In this document: piece after piece, positions 26,497 through 34,361 of the stretch
Numbering within the stretch: the stretch's first letter is position 1
How the letters are laid out: every line of letters begins with the position of its first letter
Source of the DNA: Bifidobacterium vespertilionis
GTDB lineage: Bacteria; Actinomycetota; Actinomycetes; Actinomycetales; Bifidobacteriaceae
Assembly: GCF_008698145.1 (NCBI RefSeq)
Contig: NZ_RZNZ01000003.1
Location: 62,001 to 126,000 of the forward strand
Length of the DNA stretch: 64,000 nt
Direction: 5' to 3'
Notes under the pieces: model-generated
The model's database searches: none
Told to the model about the DNA's origin: nothing
Seen by the model: only the letters and a program-made list of their open reading frames with translations
Translations under genes and position numbers: made by a program

Positions 26497-27158
26497 CACG
26501 CCTCCCTGACGCATTCGTTGATCCACGATGCGTACAGCCTATCAACCTGTGCGAACATTTGTTCGAGAGGCTGTGTCGAGTCGATCACCTCATCGGCGAT
26601 CTCCTCGCGCTCCTCGCGGCTGGACTGGTGGCGGATCCGATCAAGCGCCTCCTGCCGCGTCATGCCGCGGCTGTCCTCCATGCGGGCCACGCGCACATCC
26701 TCCGGGGCCTCCACGGTCACCACATGGTCGAAGTCGAACGGCAGCGTCTCCATCACCTCGGCCAGCAGAGGCACGTCGTGCACCACCACCAGGGGACGCT
26801 CCTTGTCCGCCTCACCATCGTTGCGTTCCGCGCCGGCCACGGCATTGGCCTCATCCCAACGCGCCTCATCGTAGATCAGCGGATGCTCGATCGCATCCAG
26901 CCGTTCGCGCGCATCCGGCGCGGCCCCGGCGCCGAACACATGCTCGGCCATCCACGCGCGATTGAGCGAACCGTCGGCATTGAGGGCTTCCGGGCCGAAC
27001 GCCCGCGCGATCGCCGGCAGCGCCGTTCCCCCGGGCGCGGTGATCCGATGCGCGATCGCATCATAATCGATGTGCGCGGCGCCAAGCTCCCTCAGCCGTG
27101 CCGCCACCGTGCTCTTGCCCGCGGCGATGCCGCCCGTCAGTCCGATTCGAATCATCAT
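26496..27158 (-). CDS. coaE: Dephospho-CoA kinase
   Basis: This 220-residue kinase does the last step of CoA synthesis, phosphorylating the 3'-OH of dephospho-CoA. The P-loop [12 protein letters not shown] is at residues 6-17, followed by the DYDAIAHR substrate region and the lid [19 protein letters not shown] longer upstream frame exists but is made of intergenic CATCCTGAGC repeat, so the start is placed at the MMIRIG methionine (27158). There is no strong ribosome site. It overlaps uvrB by one base. In many actinobacteria rpsA is directly upstream; here a 7-kb island intervenes. Confidence 0.93.
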   Translation of the reverse strand: MMIRIGLTGGIAAGKSTVAARLRELGAAHIDYDAIAHRITAPGGTALPAIARAFGPEALNADGSLNRAWMAEHVFGAGAAPDARERLDAIEHPLIYDEARWDEANAVAGAERNDGEADKERPLVVVHDVPLLAEVMETLPFDFDHVVTVEAPEDVRVARMEDSRGMTRQEALDRIRHQSSREEREEIADEVIDSTQPLEQMFAQVDRLYASWINECVREA

Positions 27159-27192
27159 CACACGGCCATTGTGCCACTTCCTCTGCCGTCCT

Positions 27193-27350
27193 TCGTCATC
27201 CTGAGTCCCCCATTTGTCATCCTGAGCGGAGGGCGAAGGATCCTTCGACTCCGCTACGCTCCGCTCAGGATGACAAAGCAATCTACGTCATCCTGAGCGG
27301 AGCCCGTCAGGGCGAAGTCGAAGGATCCTTCATCATTGCGCATTGACCAT
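27193..27350. repeat. Cluster of CATCCTGAGCG / CGCTCAGGATG repeats
   Basis: Several copies of GTCATCCTGAGCGGAG and GAAGGATCCTTC lie here, including an inverted pair at 27216-27274. The cluster ends with CATTGACCATTCG, which also ends the copy at 33462-33535. Repeats of this kind are scattered between genes in many bacteria. No coding sense is likely. Confidence 0.85.
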
Positions 27351-27454
27351 TCGCGCTTATGGTTAAGAATTCTTCAACTCGTTGGCCCGGCTGTGCCCAG
27401 GATCAAGGGATGGAAGGGCCCCACCCCGCTTCCCACCCCGCCTGAACTGCAAAA

Positions 27455-27566
27455 TACGGGCTGGACAGACCGATTCCGGCTCTTCACAGCACTATCGGGC
27501 CGCAAATCGGCCGAAAAACGGCCCAGTAGTGCTGCGAATCGTGGATTTCGGCCCACCCAGCCCGTA
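27455..27566. repeat. 112-bp palindromic repeat element, copy 1
   Basis: Perfect 9-bp terminal inverted repeats TACGGGCTG/CAGCCCGTA enclose an inner stem CAGCACTA..GGGCCG with CGGCCC..TAGTGCTG. A copy of identical length lies at 33847-33958 in opposite orientation. It has the shape of a MITE or REP-type element; no target duplication was obvious. The stretch from here to the J4 remnant (27567-27879) shows no gene I can support. Confidence 0.75.
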
Positions 27567-27879
27567 TTTCCGTTCCTCTGATCCTAAACCTTCCTCACCA
27601 TGGCTCCATATGAAATGGCGAAGGATCCTTCCGCTGCATTCAGGATGGCGATCCCTGCGCCTAACTGCGCAATCAGAGGCATTTTCGAACTCCTGCGAGG
27701 ATCTATTAACATAATCAGGGGCCATTGCGAACCACGCCAACCCGAACCGCTTTCCGATGCCGGTCTGGGAATGGCTGAATTCCGCCATTCGCATACGTCA
27801 GCATGTATGCCGCACTCACTTCTAAACGGTAGGAGTGGCATCATAATATCTAAAAAAGCCCTGCTTTCCAAGCGGGAGT

Positions 27880-28069
27880 AGGGCTTTCGGTCGGGCTGAC
27901 AGGATTTGAACCTGCGACATCCTGTTAGGATCGGGGGTTCTTGGCTCGGGCCGCCGGTCTTGGCTCACCTTGAAACCGTTGGAATTATGCCGTTCTTGAG
28001 TTTTGAGTTTCTTTGTTCAGACCACCCGGATTGGTAAATCGTGACGGTCATTGTTAGCAAAATGTTAGC
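27880..28069 (-). mobile_element. Attachment-site remnant J4 (minus strand)
   Basis: Read on the minus strand, an arm pair GCTAACATTTTGCTAACAAT (28069-28050), then GACCGTCACG and CCAATCC, precedes by 146 bases a tRNA-Pro-type 3' end starting AGGATGTCGCAGGTTCAAAT at 27923 and continuing CCTGTCAGCCCGACC. It then has AAAGCCCTACTCCCGCTTGG, as at J2. Core-to-arm spacing matches J2 (147). No downstream arm is visible at +94. The 28070-28301 stretch has no recognisable gene. Confidence 0.7.
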
Positions 28070-28301
28070 GTCCCAGACCATCGAAACAGCTTAAACACTC
28101 GGCGCGTCGAAACACTGCTCCAGATGCTCTGTTAGCATCACCGCCCTTCATGATGACGATCTTCTCCGAACAGGTGATTGAAGAGAACTTGACCCGCTCT
28201 CCCCATTCACCCTAATTGGAGCCGAATGCGGAATAATCGACCCGTCTCCAACGACTGTCGTTCAAGTGTGGCGGATATCGCCATGAACGGGACACCCGAA
28301 G

Positions 28302-29726
28302 TCAGCGCTCAGCCCAGCGCAGCCGAGCGTAGGCGAATGCGCAGATGAGCAGCAGGGCGGCCGCGATGAACACGGCGCGCAGGGAGCTGTCAAGCGAGGG
28401 TGTGAAGGTGGCGACCACACCGAACACGGCCACGCCGATCGCGCCACCGACCTGACGGAACGTGTTGAACACCGCGCTGGCTATACCCGCCTGCTTCTGC
28501 TCCACGCTCACCAGCACCAGTCCGGACAGTGCCGGCGTGACCAGTGCGCCGCCAAGGCCGACGACGCTCAGGGCGACGGCGATCACCCATGCGGGCATTG
28601 GAGCCGGCACCAGCACCGCGGCAAGGAACCCAACGGCCATGGCAATCAGTCCAATGGACACGGTGAACCGGGTGCCCATCGAGTTGATGACCTGCCCGCT
28701 GAACACGTTGGTGACCACCATGACCACCGCGGAGGGAATGAACACCAGCCCGGCGGCGAACGGGCTCATGCCCTGCTCGCTTTGCAGGAACAGGGTGGAG
28801 ATGAAGACCATGCCGAACCAGTTGAAGATCATGATGAAGCCCACGATCAGCGAGATGCGCATGCCGTCGTTGCGGAACAGGTTCAGCGGCACCATCGGAT
28901 GCCCGACCTTGGCTTGTGCGATCACGAACAGCACGAGTGCGGCGACGCCGACAGACAGCAGCGCGAGCGTCACCGGCGAGGAGATGCCCAGGGAACCGAT
29001 TTCGATGACGCCGGCCACCAGCGAGGCGAGGCCAATCAGCGCGAGCGTCTGGCCGAGCCAGTCGAACGAGATGGCACGGGTGGGCGATGGTGCAACCTTC
29101 GGTGCAAGAGCGAGCACAATCAGGCAGAACGGCACGTTGACCGCGAAAATCAGGTTCCAGTGGATTGGTGTGAGCAAACCGCCGAACAGTGGGCCGAACG
29201 CGGATGCCGAAGCCGAGCCGGCGCCCCACAGGCCGAGGGCGAACGCACGGCGGCGCGGATCGGGATTGGCCTCGTTAATCAAGGCCATCGACGCCGGCAG
29301 GATCAGGGCTGCGGCCACGCCCATCAGGCAACGGCCGACGATGAGCACCAGCATGGTCCACGCGAAGGTGCTCAGCAGGGACGCCGCTCCGAACAATGCC
29401 GTGCCGAAGAAGAACATGCGCTTGGCACCGAACTTGTCAGACAGACTGCCGGCGAGCAGCAGCAGCGAGGCGAACAGCAGCGTGTACCCGTCGATCATCC
29501 ACTGCTGCAACGCCATATTGCCGCCAAGGTCGGCGGTGATGGTCGGCAGTGCCACGTTGACAATCATGGTGTCCATACCGGTCAGGAAGAACGCCAGCGA
29601 AGTGGCGAAAGTGGTCAGCCCGGCGCTGTAGCGGGCCGAGCGACGCGATGCGCGACGGGTTTCACGCTCGAGGCTTTCGTCTTCGCACACGAGGCCGAGG
29701 GCTGCGGATTCGTTGATTGATGTCAT
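28302..29726 (-). CDS. MFS transporter, DHA2-like (multidrug or metabolite exporter)
   Basis: This 474-residue protein of the 14-TM DHA2 group shows MDTMIVNVALPTITADLGG at the end of TM1 (motif typical of EmrB/QacA-type exporters), motif A (LSDKFGAKRMF) after TM2 and the proton-linked motif C region (AAALILPASMALINEA) near TM5. It likely expels drugs or metabolites by proton antiport. Start 29726 or GTG 29732. It is divergent from a LysR regulator, 140 bases away, which is the usual control arrangement. It lies inside the coaE-rpsA island. Confidence 0.85.
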   Translation of the reverse strand: MTSINESAALGLVCEDESLERETRRASRRSARYSAGLTTFATSLAFFLTGMDTMIVNVALPTITADLGGNMALQQWMIDGYTLLFASLLLLAGSLSDKFGAKRMFFFGTALFGAASLLSTFAWTMLVLIVGRCLMGVAAALILPASMALINEANPDPRRRAFALGLWGAGSASASAFGPLFGGLLTPIHWNLIFAVNVPFCLIVLALAPKVAPSPTRAISFDWLGQTLALIGLASLVAGVIEIGSLGISSPVTLALLSVGVAALVLFVIAQAKVGHPMVPLNLFRNDGMRISLIVGFIMIFNWFGMVFISTLFLQSEQGMSPFAAGLVFIPSAVVMVVTNVFSGQVINSMGTRFTVSIGLIAMAVGFLAAVLVPAPMPAWVIAVALSVVGLGGALVTPALSGLVLVSVEQKQAGIASAVFNTFRQVGGAIGVAVFGVVATFTPSLDSSLRAVFIAAALLLICAFAYARLRWAER

Positions 29727-29804
29727 ACTCACCTATATCCCATTGTTTACATGTTTCCGTTTGGTTATTGCAGTAGCTATGGTATTCTTCAAGACAACAG
29801 TAAA

Positions 29805-29857
29805 ACAGCGGTTTATAAATACTTATGGTTTACATCCTATAAACCTTTGGTTTATGG
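29805..29857. promoter_or_regulatory. Divergent promoter with repeated GGTTTA half-sites
   Basis: GGTTTATAAAT (about 29808), GGTTTA (about 29826), TATAAACC (about 29838) and GGTTTATGGAGG (about 29849) lie between the MFS and LysR genes. The middle two form an inverted pair GGTTTA-N7-TAAACC, a plausible LysR-type binding site. Confidence 0.5.
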
Positions 29858-29865
29858 AGGTCGCA

Positions 29866-30786
29866 ATGTACGACAGAAGACTGGACGCGGTGATCGCCGC
29901 CGCGCAGACCGGCAGCTTCGCCAAGACCGGCCATCGCCTGCATATTTCCACGCCGGCGGTGGCCAAACAGGTCAATACGTTCGAAAGGGAATACGGCCTG
30001 ACGCTGTTCGACCGATCGCGCAGCGGCGTGCAACTCACCAAAGCCGGCCGAGAGTTCGTCGAGGACGCGCGGATGATTGTGCGCCAATGCGAGGAGATCC
30101 TGCGCCGTGCGCAGCAACGCGGCACCGACGGCATCGCCACCGTTCGTCTTGGCGTTTCCATCCTGCGTCCCGGCCGCCGTATCCTCGACCTATGGCAACG
30201 CGACGCCGGCAAGCACACCGACATCCGCCTGGAACTGGTGTCGATACCCGACGACTCCGAAGCCATCAACGACATCATCACCCATCTCGGCGAAAACATC
30301 GACCTGATCTCCACGGCGTTCGACACCGGCTATTGGAACGACACATACAGCACCCTCGCCCTCGATTCCGAGCCGCTGTGCGTGGCCGTGCCACGCAACC
30401 ACACGCTGGCGAGACGCGCACGACTCACATTGAAAGACCTCGAAGGCACGCGCATCCGCATCCTCAAGCGCCATCGCGGCGCCAACGACACGGCTCGGGA
30501 CTTGTTGGAACAATGCCCTGCCATCGATCTGATCGACATCGACCACTACGACCTTGACACGTTCAACGACTGCGCCGAATCCGGCGACCTGCTCATCTCC
30601 AAACCGATGTGGGCCGGCATTCACCCACAGCTCGTCAACGTAGCCGTGGACTGGCCCGAACCGGTCATCATGCACTACGGGCTGCTCTATCCGCTCGATG
30701 CCATCCCGGCAATTCGCACGTTTATCTCCCGCATCGCCGCACTATCCGGCCTTACTGGCGAATCCCGTGCACTACCTCATTCATGA
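29866..30786 (+). CDS. LysR-family transcriptional regulator
   Basis: This 306-residue regulator has an N-terminal winged helix-turn-helix (residues 1-60, LDAVIAAAQTGSFAKTGHRLHISTPAVAKQVN), a linker helix and an effector-binding periplasmic-protein-like domain (about 90-295). The start ATG 29866 has TGGAGG. It is divergent from the DHA2-type MFS gene and probably controls it and itself. The HTH sequence AVAKQVNTFEREYG is close to the family norm. The effector is unknown. It is part of the coaE-rpsA island. Confidence 0.92.
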   Translation: MYDRRLDAVIAAAQTGSFAKTGHRLHISTPAVAKQVNTFEREYGLTLFDRSRSGVQLTKAGREFVEDARMIVRQCEEILRRAQQRGTDGIATVRLGVSILRPGRRILDLWQRDAGKHTDIRLELVSIPDDSEAINDIITHLGENIDLISTAFDTGYWNDTYSTLALDSEPLCVAVPRNHTLARRARLTLKDLEGTRIRILKRHRGANDTARDLLEQCPAIDLIDIDHYDLDTFNDCAESGDLLISKPMWAGIHPQLVNVAVDWPEPVIMHYGLLYPLDAIPAIRTFISRIAALSGLTGESRALPHS

Positions 30787-30841
30787 TCCTTGGGCCTTTG
30801 TCTTCCGGCTCCTGGCTTGCGGGATTGGTGACATCCGCCGT

Positions 30842-31648
30842 CTACTCGATAGACCGTGGCTCGTGTTCGAGCACGAGTTTCATCTTGCTGTTGTCCATCA
30901 GCCACGAGTACAGGTTCAGGTCCAGAATCATCGCCAGGTCGAAACAGGCCCGCACCGCGTCCGCCAGTGTGATGCGCCGGTTCTCGCCCGGCAGCGGGAC
31001 GCCGTTGACGAGCGGCTCGTGGTGGGCGACCCGGTTGCGCAGGGCATGCACGGTCTTGACAATGTTCAGCGCGTAGTTTCTTGTCCACTTGGCGTTCGCG
31101 TCCGCTGCGTGCCGACGGCCGCCGGGGAAGGACTTGACGATGCCTTTGCGCCAGAGGTCGTTCTCGTAATCGGCGCTGCCCTCGTCCGGCCAACGAGCAT
31201 GGATTGCGCCGCCGTTCTCCAGCAGATTGCGCCAGAACCCGAACGTCAACGCCGCGACGAGATGGCCATGCGTGTGCCATTTCTTCTGCTGGATGGTGAG
31301 ATGGCCCCATGCCTCACGGATCTGACGCTGAGTACGGTCGTCGAAACGCAGCCCCGCCATGTACCAGTCCTCGGTGCCGGCCTGCTCCAAGGCGATGAGG
31401 GACAGCTGCCGATCCATGTGGTTGCGCAAGGCGACTTCAAGGATGGCGATGTCGCCCATGCACGCGCTGGCCATGTCATGATCCCACAGGTACAGTCGCA
31501 AAGCCGGGCATGAACGTCTCCGTGCTTCGGAGTCATAGGATGAGAGCCGTTCGTCGGTGATGCACGAGCGTAACGCCCTCTCCTGTGGACTGCCCTTCCG
31601 GGGAGTCTGTGAGAGGAAATCGGCTGCTGGGTTTGACTGTCGGCTCAT
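30842..31648 (-). CDS. HEPN/Abi-like protein, full length
   Basis: This 268-residue relative of the Abi_2-type abortive-infection proteins has the HEPN RNase motif R204-x4-H209 (ALRNRVAHHEP) near the C-terminal third. Shared blocks with the truncated gene at 10600 include LYLWDHDMASACMGDIAILEV and DWYMAG, and the C-terminal ILDLNLYSWLMDNSKM, absent there. HEPN proteins cut RNA, often as toxins in phage defence; this role is inferred. No neighbouring nucleotidyltransferase antitoxin is seen. Start 31648 has only a weak ribosome site. Its stop lies 55 bases from the LysR stop, tail to tail. Confidence 0.82.
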   Translation of the reverse strand: MSRQSNPAADFLSQTPRKGSPQERALRSCITDERLSSYDSEARRRSCPALRLYLWDHDMASACMGDIAILEVALRNHMDRQLSLIALEQAGTEDWYMAGLRFDDRTQRQIREAWGHLTIQQKKWHTHGHLVAALTFGFWRNLLENGGAIHARWPDEGSADYENDLWRKGIVKSFPGGRRHAADANAKWTRNYALNIVKTVHALRNRVAHHEPLVNGVPLPGENRRITLADAVRACFDLAMILDLNLYSWLMDNSKMKLVLEHEPRSIE

Positions 31649-32002
31649 AACCCGTTATCATATTCCATGAAATCCCCCAAAGGGCCTCTCCGGACGGTCT
31701 TCGACTGAGCCGTGATGCACTGGGGGTTCTCTTTTATCCGGATGATTTGCCCGGATCCTGTTATCGATGTTATCGAAAGGCTTCCTTCCCGTAGAAGGCC
31801 ATCTGCTCGTCTCCCCACCATGCAAGAAACCGCTCGGCTGTCTCGCCGTTATGCCCGCTGCTGCCGAACGCCCCATCGGTGGAAGCCTGATTGGTCAACC
31901 CGGTCACGAGTCCACGGCGATGGCCATGAGCTTGACCTCCATTGACCGTTACTCAGATACGCGAATATACGTCGATTGTGGCGGGCATGCCCTTAATCAT
32001 AT
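31649..32002. other. Non-coding leader between HEPN gene and MFS gene
   Basis: No gene is supported. On the minus strand, ahead of the HEPN start, CCCCC (31674-31678) can pair with GGGGG (31722-31726), with an inner CGG/CCG pair, giving a long hairpin. GATAACATCGATAAC-like TAAC motifs occur at about 31760-31776. The layout recalls the hairpin and arms before the other HEPN gene, but likeness is weak. Confidence 0.4.
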
Positions 32003-32122
32003 CTAAAACCATTGGAATTACAGGGATTGTGGGCTATCTCATGATGATAAAATTACTTTTGAAAAAATGGACAATTCAGAATTAATCAAGCAATTAAATT
32101 TTATGCTGAAAAACTATCTTTG
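32003..32122 (+). pseudogene. AT-rich C-terminal gene fragment
   Basis: An AT-rich frame ending at TGA 32122 reads GLSHDDKITFEKMDNSELIK and finishes KQLNFMLKNYL. It looks like a protein tail but has a stop just upstream and no start. Its base composition differs from the island genes, so it may be a relic of a foreign gene whose 3' end now supplies the promoter region of the MFS gene. The family is not recognised. Confidence 0.35.
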
Positions 32123-32136
32123 ATTAAGGAATAACG

Positions 32137-33447
32137 ATGCTGCGCAAACTCATGCAATCCCTGCGCGTCAATCGACCGTTCGCCACGCTGGCCACTGCGT
32201 CCGGGCTTTCGTCGCTTGGATCGTCGGTGGTTGTCTTCGCGCTGCCGGTCGTGTATCTGAACATGACCGACTCACTCGCCTCGATGACGGCGATCGCGAC
32301 GGCGGAGGCGCTGGTCGGCATGATCGTCATGTTCGTCTCCGGTCCCATCGTCGACCGGTTCGACCGACTGCGGATCATGCGCATCAGCCAGTTGGAGGAA
32401 ACGCTCAACGATCTGCTGCTGTTCCTGCTGGTCGTCTTCAACATCACAGCCGTTCCCGTCTGGATGGCGCTGGCCATTGTCAGCGCAACGTTCTCCACGG
32501 TTTCGATGAACGCAGAGGGCGCCTTCATCCGCTCCATCGTCTCGACGAACCGCATGTACCGGGCCATGACCGTCATGCAGGGGCTGCGGTATGCGACCGT
32601 ATTGCTCGGACCGGCGATCGGCGGCGTGATTCTGCAGTTCTCCGTGGCTTCGGTCCCGTTTCTGCTCGGCGTGATGGGCGAAGGATCCGCCTTCCTACTA
32701 CTGTGCCTCGCGCTGAAACCGTCCGACGCAAGGTATCGTGATGACGAGGATGAGAATGCAAATGATGATTCAGATTCGGATGATGACTCGGATAACATCC
32801 TGCGGGAATCATGGAAGGGCTTCAGCCTGATCATTGTGGACGGCACCTACAGGGCCACTGCCCTATTCCTGCTACTGGTCTCGCTCGGATCGGGTGTCAT
32901 TTTCCCCTCGCTCACGTACGGAATGACCCTTGCCCATGCCCCTGCGGTCATCATCGCATCCCTGTCCATGGCCACCGGCCTCGGAGGACTGTCGGGTGCG
33001 ATGCTCATCAACCCACTGGTGGAACGTCTGCATCTGCCGCTGGGCAGATCGATCATGCTTGTCACGCTTGTGCTCGCCGCGGCGGTGTTCGTGGCTGGGC
33101 TGGTGAACCAATGGCAGGGCTACGTGGCGATGCTGCTGCTCATGGCCATGCTGTCACCGGTATTGGTCACCGGCCTGCAGAGCTTCCTGTCCGCGATGAC
33201 GCCGGAGAACATGCAGGGCCGCATCTTCGGCGCCCTCAACGTGTCGATCTCATTGGCATCGGTGGTCACACCGGCCATGGCCAGCGGGCTTTTGACCGGG
33301 ACGGGCGTGATCGGCGCCATGATGACGAGCGCCGCATTCATCCTGCTGGCATTGGTTTCCCTAGCATCCTCGCGATCGCTGCGACGGATTCCCGCAGCCG
33401 ACCATTGGGATGAATATCTCGCGCAGTTGCACACGAATGAGGAGTGA
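32137..33447 (+). CDS. MFS transporter (macrolide-efflux-like)
   Basis: This 436-residue MFS protein has twelve predicted membrane segments: FATLATASGLSSLGSSVVVFALP in TM1, then VDRFDRLRIM (motif A-like) after TM2. A highly acidic loop between the halves (residues about 204-225, DDEDENANDDSDSDDDS) is unusual. It resembles MefA-type efflux proteins and enterobactin-exporter-like MFS members. The ribosome site is TAAGGAATAACG. Upstream DNA is AT-rich. It may export a drug or metabolite; the substrate is unknown. It is the last gene of the island before the repeat block and rpsA. Confidence 0.82.
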   Translation: MLRKLMQSLRVNRPFATLATASGLSSLGSSVVVFALPVVYLNMTDSLASMTAIATAEALVGMIVMFVSGPIVDRFDRLRIMRISQLEETLNDLLLFLLVVFNITAVPVWMALAIVSATFSTVSMNAEGAFIRSIVSTNRMYRAMTVMQGLRYATVLLGPAIGGVILQFSVASVPFLLGVMGEGSAFLLLCLALKPSDARYRDDEDENANDDSDSDDDSDNILRESWKGFSLIIVDGTYRATALFLLLVSLGSGVIFPSLTYGMTLAHAPAVIIASLSMATGLGGLSGAMLINPLVERLHLPLGRSIMLVTLVLAAAVFVAGLVNQWQGYVAMLLLMAMLSPVLVTGLQSFLSAMTPENMQGRIFGALNVSISLASVVTPAMASGLLTGTGVIGAMMTSAAFILLALVSLASSRSLRRIPAADHWDEYLAQLHTNEE

Positions 33448-33461
33448 TCGTCGATTCTTCC

Positions 33462-33535
33462 TCGTCCTGAGCTTATTCTCTCTCATCCTGAGCGAAGCCG
33501 AAGGATCCTTGGCCATTACGCATTGACCATTCGTA
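33462..33535. repeat. CATCCTGAGCG repeat copy
   Basis: CTCATCCTGAGCGAAGCCGA then AGGATCCTTGG and CATTGACCATTCG. It matches the tail of the cluster at 27193-27350. The 914-base gap to rpsA holds only this and the next two repeats, plus unassigned sequence at 33536-33846 and 33959-34059. Confidence 0.8.
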
Positions 33536-33846
33536 TGCGTTCCAACCTGCGCCCTTACAATCGCCGATTGGAAGAAATCTGCATCTACCAGCCTCGATTG
33601 GGCTTCCAATCTGCAGATTTCTTCCAAGCTGAGAAAACCACGGTACAGGTTGGAACGATCATGCCATTATCCGACCCACGCCAGCTGCCGTTGGCCCGTG
33701 CGTTCCAACATGTGCCTGTTTGGGCTCCTCCTGGATCCATCTGAGTCTTGTTTAGATCCGCCCTCATCGGATTGTCCATTTTGCGGGTGCAGGCGTCGCA
33801 CTCTGATGCATTCCGGTGGCACGCTTCGGTGACATGAGCGCAACAT

Positions 33847-33958
33847 TATGGGCTGTACGGACCGAAATTCGCGATTCGCAGCGCTATCGGACCGATTTTT
33901 GGGCGAATTTCGGCCCGATAGCGCTGTGAAGAGCAGGAATCGGTCTGCGCAGCCCGTA
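33847..33958. repeat. 112-bp palindromic repeat element, copy 2 (inverted)
   Basis: This copy has the same length as copy 1 and is in the opposite orientation: termini TATGGGCTG/CAGCCCGTA, inner stem CAGCGCTATCGG with CCGATAGCGCTG, shared GACCGATTCCTGCTCTTCAC on the reverse strand. Copies 1 and 2 lie about 6.4 kb apart toward the two ends of the island. Confidence 0.75.
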
Positions 33959-34059
33959 TCTTCGGATTCGCGGACCGTCGCCGTAAGTCTGTGAGTAGTT
34001 GCATCTCGCATCGTGTCCCAACGTGCCCAGTTTGGCGGGGAAGGCCGCCTGGGGACACG

Positions 34060-34295
34060 GTGCTTCGCTCAGGATGACAATGCAATCACACCGTCATCCT
34101 GAGCGAAGCCTGGCAGGGCGAAGCGAAGGATCCTTGGCCATTACACATATAGTCATAGTGCAGAAGGTTAAGGATCCTTCGACTCCGCGCTACGCGCTGC
34201 GCTCAGGATGACGGGACCGACTCCGCTATGTCCGGCTGTGCCGGACCGTCGCCGGCGTTCGCTTCACGGCTCAGCGCTCAGGATGACGGATCACA
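34060..34295. repeat. Cluster of CATCCTGAGCG / CGCTCAGGATG repeats
   Basis: At least four copies in both orientations: GCTCAGGATGACAA (about 34067), GTCATCCTGAGCGAAG (about 34094), GCGCTCAGGATGACGG (about 34199) and again about 34274. Inverted neighbours can form hairpins. It lies just outside the rpsA terminator. Confidence 0.85.
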
Positions 34296-34302
34296 CAATA
34301 CG

Positions 34303-34339
34303 AATGGGGGCTCCGACCCAATGGATCGGAGCCCCCATT
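34303..34339 (-). terminator. rpsA terminator
   Basis: AATGGGGGCTCCGA (34303-34316) pairs with TCGGAGCCCCCATT around a 9-base loop, directly downstream of the rpsA stop on the minus strand. Confidence 0.85.
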
Positions 34340-34361
34340 TCAGTCAGTCAGCGAGTAGGAC

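Noticed and set aside
27159-27281. Longer N-terminus for CoaE
   Set aside because: The extra 41 codons are read from the intergenic CATCCTGAGCG repeat; CoaE homologues begin at the MIRIGLTGG methionine.
28070-28301. Remnant of an integrase gene upstream of J4
   Set aside because: Short open frames such as MKGGDANRASGAVFRR occur on the minus strand, but none shows recombinase motifs.
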